Source of the DNA: Planococcus sp. ISL-110
Lineage (GTDB): Bacteria > Bacillota > Bacilli > Bacillales_A > Planococcaceae
Direction: 5' to 3'
Length of the DNA stretch: 64,000 nt
NCBI RefSeq assembly: GCF_018613575.1
Contig: NZ_JAGGPX010000015.1
Location: forward strand, 175,316 to 239,315
The notes beneath the pieces are model-generated. The model did no database searches. It saw only the letters and a list, made by a program, of their open reading frames with translations, and was not told where the DNA came from. Shown piece by piece: positions 25,424-34,261 of the stretch; the stretch's first letter is position 1; every line of letters starts with the position of its first letter. The translations under genes were made by a program, and so were the position numbers.

Positions 25424-25663
25424 ATGAAAAACTCACAGCTGCTGGCAAGATGGGGATTAACTTCCATACTATCTCTTAGTGTCCTTGGAGCGTGCGGTGC
25501 AGGAGAAGAACTAGAACAAGAAGTAGAAGAAGAAGAACTGGAAGATGCGATAGAAGAAGACCTTGTAGAACCCGTCGGTGAACTAGAAGAAGAAATAGAA
25601 GAGGAAGGCCTAGAGGATGCCGTTGAAGGGGAAGACCTTGAAGTGGACGGAGACGAAGAATAA
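25424..25663 (+). CDS. short acidic lipoprotein
   Basis: This 79-residue protein has a lipobox (LGAC) followed by about 55 residues that are nearly all Glu/Asp with Leu/Val spacing. TTGGAGGAA precedes the ATG. No fold is expected beyond an extended or helical acidic tail. It resembles the N-terminal halves of the two lipoproteins at 23.9-25.0 kb, so it may be a trimmed paralogue. A terminator follows. Confidence 0.6.
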   Translation: MKNSQLLARWGLTSILSLSVLGACGAGEELEQEVEEEELEDAIEEDLVEPVGELEEEIEEEGLEDAVEGEDLEVDGDEE

Positions 25664-25719
25664 GAAAGAGCTGGCTAAAAATAATTCCTTATATGCAGGC
25701 ACAACTGTTGAATATATGA

Positions 25720-25762
25720 CAGGAGGGGGAATGCATATGATGTGCATCTCGCCTCCTTTTTA
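25720..25762 (+). terminator. terminator after the short acidic lipoprotein
   Basis: AGGAGG...ATGCAT pairs imperfectly with ATGTGCATCTCGCCTCCT, followed by TTTTTAT. Confidence 0.6.
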
Positions 25763-25935
25763 TGGGATTTTAGAGAAGCTGACTGCGTTTTTTAACGACA
25801 CGGTTTCTTAGAGGTTTTTCATCTTCTAGTATTGACGCGATGTTTAACAGTCAAGTCACCGGGTAGCTTATTTATAGAAACACCATAATACAAATTTAAC
25901 ACTTGCAGTATTAATAATTGAAGGAGGAGAGAACC

Positions 25936-26481
25936 ATGGAGAAGACTGTAGTCGGAGGAGTATTTCAAAGCACAGAAGAAGCATTGAAAGCTATCGAAAG
26001 ATTGAGAGATATCGGGTTCGAATCCGATGATATTTCAGTTATGGCGAAAGACAAAGATAAAGTAGATGAGATCGATGAAAAGACAGATGCAGATGTGATT
26101 GATGAAAGTTCAAAACGCGGCAGCAATGCAGGAAAAGGATTTGGAATCGGCGCAGGTTCAGGAGGCGTCTTGGGTGGGATCGCTGGTCTGATTGCGGAAG
26201 TTGGATTATTGACGATTCCAGGAATCGGTGTTCTCGCAGCCGCGGGTCCAATAGCGACAACCTTGAGTGGCGCAGCCATTGGCGCAACAGGCGGTGGTCT
26301 TGTTGGGGCATTGACGGGTGCTGGAATTCCAAAAGAAAACGCAAAAGAATATGAGAAGTATTTAAAAGACGGAAAAATTCTGTTATTAGTAAGTATTGAT
26401 GAAAAGCAACGTGAGGAAATCCAACGGATCTTTGCTGACTCCCATTCGATGACCACGGATGTTTATACGGTACAGACCTAA
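25936..26481 (+). CDS. YflT/GsiB-type general stress protein
   Basis: This 181-residue protein has an N-terminal YflT domain (VVGGVFQSTEEALKAIERL, then GFESDDISVMAKD). A glycine-rich double hydrophobic region (about residues 75-140) follows, then a C-terminal ILLLVSIDEKQREEIQRIF half. Proteins of this make-up are general or salt stress-induced in Bacilli and membrane-associated. The start ATG at 25936 sits behind AAGGAGGAG. A terminator follows at 26.6 kb. Confidence 0.8.
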   Translation: MEKTVVGGVFQSTEEALKAIERLRDIGFESDDISVMAKDKDKVDEIDEKTDADVIDESSKRGSNAGKGFGIGAGSGGVLGGIAGLIAEVGLLTIPGIGVLAAAGPIATTLSGAAIGATGGGLVGALTGAGIPKENAKEYEKYLKDGKILLLVSIDEKQREEIQRIFADSHSMTTDVYTVQT

Positions 26482-26599
26482 TTGAAGTAAAATGAACTAT
26501 TGATAAAAATTCCGGAAATCTTCGACTGTAACTACCTGTTATCCTTTTAAGTATGTAGAGAACGCGCCCAAACGCTATGTGTTTTGATAAAGTGATTCC

Positions 26600-26643
26600 A
26601 TCCCGCACCAAAACTTGAAAAAGTGATGATGCGGGATTTTTTT
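26600..26643 (+). terminator. terminator of the stress-protein gene
   Basis: ATCCCGCA pairs with TGCGGGAT, followed by seven T residues. Confidence 0.85.
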
Positions 26644-26735
26644 CTCAACAAAAGAAAGAGTGTTGCATCATATGCGTTTAAAAACATCCTGAGGCAAAAA
26701 GGGTAACATGCCAGTAAGGGAAGAGTGAATGGACT

Positions 26736-27476
26736 ATGGAAGAAGAAAATAGGAAAATTGGATTTATCGCTTTGCTTTTAATCATCGGCTTGGGAATTTC
26801 CAGCCTTTTTATTTGGCTATTTGCTGAACTCGCGGAAGAACTTATGGAAAATGAATTGAGATTTTTTGATAACGTCATAATCAGTTTTTTTAAGGTAATA
26901 GAAACTTCCACGCTTGATACCATTTATATTATTATCACAGAATTCGGCTCTGTTTGGTTTCTGGCGACTATGTCAGTCGTGATAATTTTATTGCTTTGGT
27001 TTAAAGCGAAAGATAAATGGGGAATTCTTTTCTTTGCAATTGCAGTAGGAGGCAGTGGCCTGCTGACTTGGCTGCTTAAACAAGTTTATGAGAGAGGTCG
27101 GCCTTCCATCAATGAAGAAGTTGATGCGATTGGTTTTAGTTTCCCGAGCGGCCACTCAATGGGTTCGCTTATTTTTTATGGATTTATCGTCTATTTCATT
27201 TTACGAAGCAGTCAGAACAAAGTGATAAAGTTAACGTCTTTCATTGGATTGGGTATTTTAATTATCTTAATCGGCACGAGCCGCATCTATTTGGGAGTCC
27301 ATTTTCCAAGTGATGTCCTGGCAGGATACATTGCAGGGACAATCTGGCTGATTCTTTGCTTGCTGGCACTCGAGTGGATACAATGGCAAAGTAATAGCCA
27401 GGTGCGTCCTGTCAATGCTTTGCGGAGGATTTTAGTCTCTAGTTTTAAATCAGGCAGGCAAAAACTTGGACGTTGA
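26736..27476 (+). CDS. PAP2-family membrane phosphatase
   Basis: This 246-residue protein has six membrane segments and the three phosphatase motifs: KQVYERGRPS, PSGHSMGS and SRIYLGVHFPSDVLAGY. It probably dephosphorylates undecaprenyl pyrophosphate or a lipid phosphate at the outer face of the membrane. The ATG follows GGAAGAG. The downstream metallophosphatase starts 34 bases later and is likely cotranscribed, giving a membrane phosphatase pair. Confidence 0.9.
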   Translation: MEEENRKIGFIALLLIIGLGISSLFIWLFAELAEELMENELRFFDNVIISFFKVIETSTLDTIYIIITEFGSVWFLATMSVVIILLLWFKAKDKWGILFFAIAVGGSGLLTWLLKQVYERGRPSINEEVDAIGFSFPSGHSMGSLIFYGFIVYFILRSSQNKVIKLTSFIGLGILIILIGTSRIYLGVHFPSDVLAGYIAGTIWLILCLLALEWIQWQSNSQVRPVNALRRILVSSFKSGRQKLGR

Positions 27477-27510
27477 TAGATAGTTACCGAAGTTAAGGAA
27501 AAGAAAGGGG

Positions 27511-28434
27511 ATGAAAAACTTGAAGGTGCTCAAAAGCTTAATACTTTTGTTGGGAGCTGTATTAATCGTTTTAGTAATTTGGGGACTAGCAGAACCATAT
27601 TTTTTAAATTTAAAAGAAGAAGAGGCTGCTATTCCTAATTTGCCGGAAGCTTGGGAAAATGAGGAGATTGCTGTGGTTGGTGATTTCCAAATTGGCATGT
27701 GGCTGGATAATGATTCTACTGTCAAACAGTCAGCTGAACAGCTGGTGGAGTTGAATCCACGTGCGGTGCTCTTTTTAGGTGACTATGTTTATCATTCGGT
27801 AGAGGGTCCTGCAAAAGAACGGCAACGGGTCAAAGAATTGATCCGGCCACTGACAGACTCAAATATCCCGGTTTTTGCTGTACTTGGAAATCATGATTAT
27901 GGCATGGGATCAAAAACCTCAGATCCAAATGAAGAGCTGGCTCAAGAAATGGAAACTGCATTGGAGGAATTGGGGATAACGGTTCTCCATAACGAAGCTG
28001 TGCCGTTGACACTGACAGACGATGGCCTGGAACAGGAAACTGCTTCTTCCGAATCTCTTTACCTAGTAGGATTGGGGGCTGCGTGGCCAGAAAATGCAGA
28101 TCCGTCCAAAGCTTTTGCTGGCGTTCCGGATTCTGCTGCCCGTTTTGTGATGATGCACAATCCAGAAACGTTCGGCACATTACCGGCTGAGGCTGCACCT
28201 GTGTCCGTAGCTGGCCACACCCATGGTGGACAAATGAAAGTTCCATACACACCCCAGTGGTCGTATACAGCTTTGGTATCTGAAAGTGAAAATGACTATA
28301 TCTACGGTTGGATTGATAACTATGGAGCAGCCGGAAACCAACTCTATATAAACCCGGGAATTGGGTTCAGCATTCTGCCCATGCGCATCAATTGCCGACC
28401 TGAAATTACACTGTTCACGTTGAAATCTGCTTGA
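27511..28434 (+). CDS. membrane-anchored calcineurin-like metallophosphatase
   Basis: This 307-residue protein has an N-terminal signal anchor (residues 5-30). The metallophosphoesterase motifs follow in order: GDFQIG (the usual D-x-H has Q here), LGDYVYH, LGNHDYG, and AGHTHGGQ near residue 235. It resembles YkuE-type enzymes. The Q in place of the first metal-binding histidine is unusual and may alter metal choice. It is encoded directly after the PAP2 gene and has a strong terminator. Confidence 0.85.
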   Translation: MKNLKVLKSLILLLGAVLIVLVIWGLAEPYFLNLKEEEAAIPNLPEAWENEEIAVVGDFQIGMWLDNDSTVKQSAEQLVELNPRAVLFLGDYVYHSVEGPAKERQRVKELIRPLTDSNIPVFAVLGNHDYGMGSKTSDPNEELAQEMETALEELGITVLHNEAVPLTLTDDGLEQETASSESLYLVGLGAAWPENADPSKAFAGVPDSAARFVMMHNPETFGTLPAEAAPVSVAGHTHGGQMKVPYTPQWSYTALVSESENDYIYGWIDNYGAAGNQLYINPGIGFSILPMRINCRPEITLFTLKSA

Positions 28435-28484
28435 ATCAAGATTATCAAAATAATAAATGCGCAAGGAAAAGAACAATAGATAAA

Positions 28485-28525
28485 GTAAGAAGGCTCTCCA
28501 GGTCGAGAGCCTTCTTACTTTTTTT
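28485..28525 (+). terminator. terminator of the phosphatase pair
   Basis: GTAAGAAGGCTCTC pairs with GAGAGCCTTCTTAC, followed by seven T residues. Confidence 0.92.
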
Positions 28526-28677
28526 CATCTGTGAAGACTTTACGCAATAGCCGAAAAAAGTATTGCGGCAAAGTATCTGCCGAAAGGCCGGTTCGTTTTT
28601 AGGAAACGGACAAGCTCGATGACATAGCAGAATATCGGCTGCATCCTTCCTTCGGAAAAAATCGACATCTAGAATAA

Positions 28678-28923
28678 ACTATTACGTAAGTTGATAGTTT
28701 GTGGATGTGAGGTTTTTCTGAACGGTAACTGCTAAATCATCCATCTAAATTTTCCTGATCAAACAATTCAGCAAAATACAAACCCTCTCAAACTGTTGGC
28801 TATTGCACTAACAAAGGGTTATCATAAAATCAGCTACTGTAGTTCACATGCCAACTGGTTAATCTTTATAGTAGCCAGGCAGCAATCAGATATTACGAAA
28901 AAATTAAAAAAGGAGGCTATAAT
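28678..28923 (+). promoter_or_regulatory. long leader of the prs gene, preserved in a second copy
   Basis: The 245 bases before prs contain no gene. They share scattered identity with the leader of the truncated prs copy at 22589-22829: AAACTATTACGTA, CAATTCAGCAAA, TGGCTATT, TATCATAAAA and AGTTCA, in the same order and spacing. AAACTA...TAGTTT at the start can pair in both. It may be a regulatory RNA. No known riboswitch consensus is recognised. Confidence 0.45.
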
Positions 28924-29874
28924 TTGCCATACCAATTAGGGGAAAACTTTAAGCTGTTTACATTGAATTCAAATCCAGAACTGGCCCAGGAAATTGCGGA
29001 TGAGCTCGGTTGCGAACTGGGGAAAAGCTCGATTAAACACTTTAGCGATGGTGAAATTCAAATCAACATTGAGGAAAGTGTCCGGGGTAAGGAGATTTAC
29101 TTGATTCAATCGACATCCCAACCGGGGAATGAGCATGTCATGGAACTGTTGATCATGATCGATGCATTGAAGCGGGCATCAGCGGAAACCATCAATGTCG
29201 TCATGCCTTATTACGGCTATGCACGGCAGGACCGCAAAGCTAGCTCACGTGAACCGATTACGGCAAAACTGGTGGCCAACATGCTGGAAAAAGCAGGGGC
29301 TACCCACATCATCACAATGGACTTGCATGCTCCCCAAATCCAAGGATTCTTCAATATGCCGGTAGACCAGTTGCTCGGTGAGAAAATCCTATCGAAGCAT
29401 TTTATGGATAAGGCACTCGAAGATGCAATTGTTGTAGCTCCGGACAATGGAGGACTGGGAAGAGCCCGTAAACTGGCCAGCCACTTAGACGTTCCAATCG
29501 GCTTTATCGACAAGCGCCGGATGCAGCCGGGTGAGCCCGAGACGGTGAACATTGTTGGAGATATCAAAGGCAAGAACGTCATCATCATTGTGGATATCAT
29601 CGATACGGCAACCACGATTTCTTTAGCTGCCAATGTCCTGGTTGAAAATGGTGCGAAAGCTGTTTATGCTTGCTGCACGCATGCGGTCCTCTCAGGCCAA
29701 GCAGTTCAACGAATTGAAGAGTCGGCCCTTACGGAACTGGTTGTCACCAATACCATCTACGTGCCTGAAGAAAAACGTACGCCAAAAATCACGATTCTTT
29801 CGGTTGCGCCTTTGTTGGCCGAAGCAATCGAACACGTCCATAACGAAAAACCGGTCACGCCTTTATTTGAATAG
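28924..29874 (+). CDS. prs: ribose-phosphate pyrophosphokinase (probable second copy)
   Basis: This 316-residue, full-length PRPP synthase shows [44 protein letters not shown] and a late [15 protein letters not shown]. It makes PRPP from ribose 5-phosphate and ATP for nucleotide, His and Trp synthesis. It differs from the usual enzyme at the PRPP loop (DIIDTATTI where DTAGTI is normal) and at CTHAVLSGQ (usually THPVLSGPA). It is not next to glmU, where the housekeeping prs normally sits, so it is likely a paralogue. The TTG start follows AGGAGG. Confidence 0.9.
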   Translation: MPYQLGENFKLFTLNSNPELAQEIADELGCELGKSSIKHFSDGEIQINIEESVRGKEIYLIQSTSQPGNEHVMELLIMIDALKRASAETINVVMPYYGYARQDRKASSREPITAKLVANMLEKAGATHIITMDLHAPQIQGFFNMPVDQLLGEKILSKHFMDKALEDAIVVAPDNGGLGRARKLASHLDVPIGFIDKRRMQPGEPETVNIVGDIKGKNVIIIVDIIDTATTISLAANVLVENGAKAVYACCTHAVLSGQAVQRIEESALTELVVTNTIYVPEEKRTPKITILSVAPLLAEAIEHVHNEKPVTPLFE

Positions 29875-29918
29875 ACACGGTTGGTTCGTCAAGGAATGTT
29901 CCAATAAGAACCCACATG

Positions 29919-29955
29919 AAAAGCACTGCAGAAGAATTTTTCTGCGGTGCTTTTG
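29919..29955. terminator. terminator of prs
   Basis: AAAAGCACTGCAGAA pairs with TTCTGCGGTGCTTTT around a 6-base loop. Confidence 0.85.
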
Positions 29956-30064
29956 CAATTCCGCTGTATTCAGTGACTGTGAATCCTATTCTTTTTTTGA
30001 ACCATAGGGAAAAGATTTTTTTGAAAAATACAACTTTATTGATGTCAGCTCTTAATAAGAACGA

Positions 30065-30110
30065 AAAAAGCACAATCGACTGATACTGAGTCGATTGTGC
30101 TTTTGCTTAT
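30065..30110. terminator. terminator of the ACR3-like gene
   Basis: AAAAAGCACAATCGACT pairs with AGTCGATTGTGCTTTT; it works for the leftward gene and overlaps its stop. Confidence 0.85.
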
Positions 30111-31060
30111 GACAGGCTGCGCTTCCGAAGAATCAGCAAGACTTGTGTGAGAATAGCGAGCACCGGCAATTCGAGCAAAGGGCCGATCACTAAAGTTAAG
30201 GCAATCAGCGGCTGATCTGGAAAGGCGGTCATCGCGATAGCGAGCGCGATAGGGGAGTTTCTTGCCAATGTCGTAAGATTTAGACTGGCTTTGTCTTCGT
30301 AGGAAAACTTCAGCAGCCCTCCGGCTTTTTGCCCGACAAGGAAGTTCACCACAAAAAACAGCAGGATGGGCACAAGCAGCTGCCACAGCAAGTCCAAGTT
30401 ATTCAGCAGCAGTTTGCCTTGTGAAGCAAACATCGCCGCGATGGCCAGGCTGAGAAACACGACTGGCAATGCACTCCATCTGTCTGCCCAATTTCCATCT
30501 AGCCATGTTCGTTTTCGAACGAGCCTTTTTGTAGCAAATGCCAGCAGCAATGGCAGCAGCAGGACCAGAAATACACTTTCCACCAAAAACGAAAGCTCGA
30601 TCATGCCTGCTGTGCCGACGAACAACAAGAGATAAAATGGCAGCAGGACAATCTGGAGGACCAGGTTGACCGGTAGGATGGCCGTGGATAAAGCCAAGTT
30701 TCCCTTGGCGATTCCCGTGAAGACCAAATACCAGTCTGTGCACGGCGTCACCATCAGCATGATAAATCCGATGTAAAGTGCCGGCTGGTCTCCCAGAAAC
30801 AGTGAAGCCAGAAGCCACGCCAAAAGCGGTGTCCAAACAAAATTCATCAACAGCGTGACCGAAGAAAACGGGATGTTTCCAAAAGCCTGTTTTGCTTTTT
30901 CGAGCGGGATCTGCAAAAAGGTCAAGTAAAGCATCGATATCAGTAAAGGGACGATAACGTATTCGGCGTTTGCCTGGATTGCGTCGATTTGTCCAGCGAC
31001 AGTTCCAATCGCCACAGCCGACAAAATAATGACGGTATATAGTTTTTCAAATAGCTTCAT
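30107..31060 (-). CDS. ACR3/bile-acid-symporter family exporter (arsenic resistance type)
   Basis: This 317-residue protein has about ten membrane segments. The motif MVTPCTDWYLVFTGIAKGN holds the conserved cysteine used by ACR3-type arsenite exporters, and NSPIALAIAMTAFPD lies in a later helix. The start MKLFEKLYT is chosen because GGTGAACTG precedes it. No arsR or arsC lies nearby, so the substrate could be arsenite or an organic anion. The gene stands alone with its own terminator. Confidence 0.82.
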   Translation of the reverse strand: MKLFEKLYTVIILSAVAIGTVAGQIDAIQANAEYVIVPLLISMLYLTFLQIPLEKAKQAFGNIPFSSVTLLMNFVWTPLLAWLLASLFLGDQPALYIGFIMLMVTPCTDWYLVFTGIAKGNLALSTAILPVNLVLQIVLLPFYLLLFVGTAGMIELSFLVESVFLVLLLPLLLAFATKRLVRKRTWLDGNWADRWSALPVVFLSLAIAAMFASQGKLLLNNLDLLWQLLVPILLFFVVNFLVGQKAGGLLKFSYEDKASLNLTTLARNSPIALAIAMTAFPDQPLIALTLVIGPLLELPVLAILTQVLLILRKRSLS

Positions 31061-31526
31061 CTGCAGTTCACCTGGCCCAAACGGAATGTATTGTGGGTTT
31101 AATAATATCATAGTGGGAGGTTTCAGAAAAAAATCTCATCTGTATAAAAGCGATGGCCAACCTCATTCTTGGTCTTTGCAAGTTTTCCGATGGAATACAT
31201 AATTTCCCTCTGTTTTCTTGATGTGGTTATTTCCATTATAAAACCTTCCGTAACGAGAGGTGCAATGGTTTAAATAAGTTTTGCTGCAGAGTTACCGAAT
31301 TTCGTGGATGTAAGAAAGATGCCAGAATTTTTTCCATATAAAAATAGATTTGCCCCTGATTAATTTATCATGATATATTTTCAAAATATTCAGAAATATA
31401 TGCTACTATTACATTAAACCTGCTTTTATTGAATGATAATTTTAAGAAGCCAGTGACAAAGGCGGGTTTTTTCACTTTGTAAATCACGATTATTTTAATA
31501 CTCGCGAAACAAGGGGGTGATGTATT

Positions 31527-32297
31527 GTGGGAGAAGTAGGAAAAACAGTGATTTTTGAAATCGAACGTCGAAATACTCCTGATGGGGATTCATATTGGGA
31601 AAAGTTTGAATTGCCTCATGCAATGAACATGAATGTTATTTCCGGGTTGATGGAAATCCGTCGAAATCCTGTCAATATGGCGGGAGAAAAAACGACGCCG
31701 GTTGCATGGGATATGAACTGCCTGGAGGAAGTGTGCGGGGCATGCTCAATGGTCATCAATGGCTATGCGCGCCAATCTTGCACAGCACTAGTCGATCAGC
31801 TGGAACAGCCTATCCGGCTGCAGCCGATGAAAAAATTTCCGGTTGTCCGTGATTTAATTATTGACCGCAGCTCCATGTTCGATACATTGAAAAGGCTGAA
31901 GGTCTGGATTCCGATTGATGGAACGCATGATCTTGGCGAAGGTCCGCGCATGCCAGAACGCAAACGGCAATGGGCGTATGAATTGGCCAAATGCATGACG
32001 TGCGGAGTCTGCTTAGAAGTGTGTCCGAATGTCAATGACAAATCGGATTATATCGGGGCAGCCCCAATTTCACAAGTGCGCTTGATGAATGCGCATCCTA
32101 CGGGTGCCATGAATAAAGATGAGCGCTTGAATTTGCTGATGGGTCCTGGCGGAATTCAACAATGCGGTATGGCCCAAAACTGCGTGGAAGCCTGTCCGAA
32201 AGGCATTCCTTTGACAACGTCCATCTCATCTATGAACCGTGATACGACAGTTCAAATGTTCCGCAACTTTTTTGGAAGTGACCGCATGGTGGAGTAG
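31527..32297 (+). CDS. sdhB: succinate dehydrogenase iron-sulfur subunit, orphan copy
   Basis: This 256-residue protein has a plant-type [2Fe-2S] site (CLEEVCGACS...C). Two further cluster sites follow (CMTCGVCLEVCP and CGMAQNCVEACPKG), the standard SdhB layout for [3Fe-4S] and [4Fe-4S] centres. It normally forms complex II with SdhA and SdhC. No sdhC or sdhA is upstream, only a 400-base intergenic region, so this is either an extra copy or the survivor of a broken operon. The frame is intact. It starts at GTG behind AAGGGGGTG. Confidence 0.9.
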   Translation: MGEVGKTVIFEIERRNTPDGDSYWEKFELPHAMNMNVISGLMEIRRNPVNMAGEKTTPVAWDMNCLEEVCGACSMVINGYARQSCTALVDQLEQPIRLQPMKKFPVVRDLIIDRSSMFDTLKRLKVWIPIDGTHDLGEGPRMPERKRQWAYELAKCMTCGVCLEVCPNVNDKSDYIGAAPISQVRLMNAHPTGAMNKDERLNLLMGPGGIQQCGMAQNCVEACPKGIPLTTSISSMNRDTTVQMFRNFFGSDRMVE

Positions 32298-32433
32298 GGG
32301 GATACAGAAAGAAGAAGTTGGGGCATAGACCATGACGGTGAAAAAACGGCAGGACCTGCAAACATACGATGAAAAAAAGATGATAAAACAAATTGTTTTC
32401 TAGGAAATCCTACAAATTAGAGGAGGAATTCAT

Positions 32434-32667
32434 ATGAGCCAAGAATCATGGTTACCAACATTAAAGACTAATACACCCGAGGAAGGATACGAATTAGCAG
32501 TTAAGTTAGCGCGTAAAGCTGTAGGAATGACTCAGCCAGATGAAAATGTACGTAAAAAATTACGTCCCGTATATGCAAATGACGCAAACAGTTTAACTTT
32601 TGCTTCCCAAGTGGTGGCTATTAATTTTCAAACAGTAGCTGCAGCTAACAATTACTGGAATGACTAG
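32434..32667 (+). CDS. small hypothetical protein (77 aa)
   Basis: AGAGGAGGAATT before the ATG is an excellent ribosome binding site. The soluble alpha-helical protein has a GYELAVKLARKAVGMTQPDE segment and ends NNYWND. A very strong terminator follows at 32.72 kb, so it is an independent, well-expressed transcript. No family is recognised. Confidence 0.65.
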   Translation: MSQESWLPTLKTNTPEEGYELAVKLARKAVGMTQPDENVRKKLRPVYANDANSLTFASQVVAINFQTVAAANNYWND

Positions 32668-32721
32668 TGGCCAGTGGGTAGCTTGAAAAACAACCAACCT
32701 GAAAGTTAAAGTTGAGGAACC

Positions 32722-32766
32722 AACCCCCAAAACCTTAGACTAAAATCTAAGGTTTTGGGGGTTTTG
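32722..32766 (+). terminator. strong terminator after the 77-aa gene
   Basis: AACCCCCAAAACCTTAGA pairs with TCTAAGGTTTTGGGGGTT around CTAAAA, ending in T residues. Confidence 0.92.
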
Positions 32767-32975
32767 TTTCTGTGTTAAAAGCTGGAAACACATTAAATGG
32801 CTCAGTAGAAATTTAGGTTAGTAACGGTTTATCTATTGCGAAAATGAAGGAATAAAGTGATTAGTAAAGAATCATAAAGACTTCACGTGAAATTGTCCAG
32901 TAGCAGAAAGGAAAACGGAGGGACAGAGAAGATATAAATTTCAGCCTCTCCCATCCATGGAAGTTCTATTAGTAT

Positions 32976-33890
32976 TCAAATGATGACTACTTGGTTTTTG
33001 CCCCTATCTTTTGCTAAATACAATGCCTTATCTGCCCATTCCACCATGGAATTAGGAGGGAAGTCGCTTACAAAACTTTTTCCGCCTATTGATACGGTGA
33101 CATCAAATTGGCTGTTCTGTTCTTGGATTTTCAGCTGCTGGATATCCCGGCTTAACCTGTTGGCTATAATTTCTAATTCTGCTTTATTAGTGTCGGGCAA
33201 GAGGATAGCGAACTCGTCCCCGCCTATACGGGCTACTGTATCAGACGATCTTGCAACCGCCGCAATTTTAAGGGCCAGTTGTTTTAATACGTGGTCGCCT
33301 GCAGGGTGTCCATAAGCATCATTAATTTCTTTGAAATCATCAGTATCAATGTATAACAAAGATAAGTATGTTCCCTTCTGAAGGGCCAGGCTGACTTCTT
33401 TTGATAGCTGTTCTTCAAAAAAGCGGCGATTAAACAGCGAAGTCAATGAATCCTTATCTGCATATTCCTTTAGTTGGAGTTCCAAAAGCTTTTGTTTAGT
33501 AATCTCCACATGGCGAATGACCACCCCTTCAATCGCTTCCTTATTATTTGGTTGTAGAGGAGTAGCTTGCATCAAAAACCATCTTTTTTGGAACGGGGAG
33601 TGACAAGGATATTCGAAATTGAAACAGTCTGTTTCTCCTGCCAAGATTGCCTGCAGTCCTTGATACACTTCAGGTTCTTTTTCGCTTTGCTTAAGATAAC
33701 TTGTGCCAATCCCAGTGCCGGATAAAGTTCCGCCATTGGTTATCACAAATCGATTCCATTCTTTATTCGTAAAATAGATAATTCCAGATGTATCGATCAA
33801 ACAGATTTGATCTCTTAGCGAATTTAGAACTGCCTCATGTATCCCCGGAGCTATTGATAAGGAAGTATTTACATGTGCTTTTATTGCCAT
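32976..33890 (-). CDS. PAS-GGDEF diguanylate cyclase
   Basis: This 304-residue protein has an N-terminal PAS domain (about residues 15-135, with ICLIDTSGIIYFTNKEWNRF) and a GGDEF domain (about 140-304). The intact active site is RIGGDEFAIL, preceded by DDFKEINDAYGHPAGDH. It makes cyclic di-GMP in the cytosol, with activity set by the PAS sensor. The second ATG is taken because of the AAAGATGG spacing. A decayed EAL fragment lies just upstream on the same strand. Confidence 0.9.
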   Translation of the reverse strand: MAIKAHVNTSLSIAPGIHEAVLNSLRDQICLIDTSGIIYFTNKEWNRFVITNGGTLSGTGIGTSYLKQSEKEPEVYQGLQAILAGETDCFNFEYPCHSPFQKRWFLMQATPLQPNNKEAIEGVVIRHVEITKQKLLELQLKEYADKDSLTSLFNRRFFEEQLSKEVSLALQKGTYLSLLYIDTDDFKEINDAYGHPAGDHVLKQLALKIAAVARSSDTVARIGGDEFAILLPDTNKAELEIIANRLSRDIQQLKIQEQNSQFDVTVSIGGKSFVSDFPPNSMVEWADKALYLAKDRGKNQVVII

Positions 33891-33934
33891 CACCATCTTT
33901 CTATAGAAGAGTTCTGTTTATGTTAATTTTTTCA

Positions 33935-34261
33935 CTAACTTCTGACGCAAACATTTCCAATACTTTCGGGGATAAAGGCTTGGCGTGAAGAGAGCCTTGG
34001 ATGAATAGGGAAACCGTTCGCTTGCAGGAACAAAGATTCCTCTGCTGTTTCTGCTCTTTCGGCTAGCAATTCGCAGTTAAAGCCTCTTACAAACTGAATA
34101 AGAGATTTGAGAACCGCTTCGGATTTGGCAACCTTTCCAATTAGGCTAACATCGAAAAACGAGTGCCAAAATCGTGCAAGGCAATTGAAATCCCTTTGAA
34201 TCTGTGTTGCATGGTATAGTATAACCGTTTTCCTGCAAATCGCCGACCAATCCTTCTTCAA
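33935..34261 (-). pseudogene. decayed EAL-domain phosphodiesterase fragment
   Basis: The frame shows the tail of an EAL domain: FFDVSLIGKVAKSEAVLKSL, then LLAERAETAEESLFLQANGF, where AEGVET is the norm. Only about 90 of 240 residues remain, and EAL and most metal ligands are gone. It probably belonged to a c-di-GMP degrading partner of the adjacent cyclase. Confidence 0.6.

Noticed and set aside
25965..26611. Long frames opposite the YflT-type gene.
   Set aside because: They are antisense shadows of a glycine-rich gene with no start signals.
29633..30007. A 124-codon frame overlapping the end of prs.
   Set aside because: It is an out-of-frame shadow of prs that runs through the terminator.
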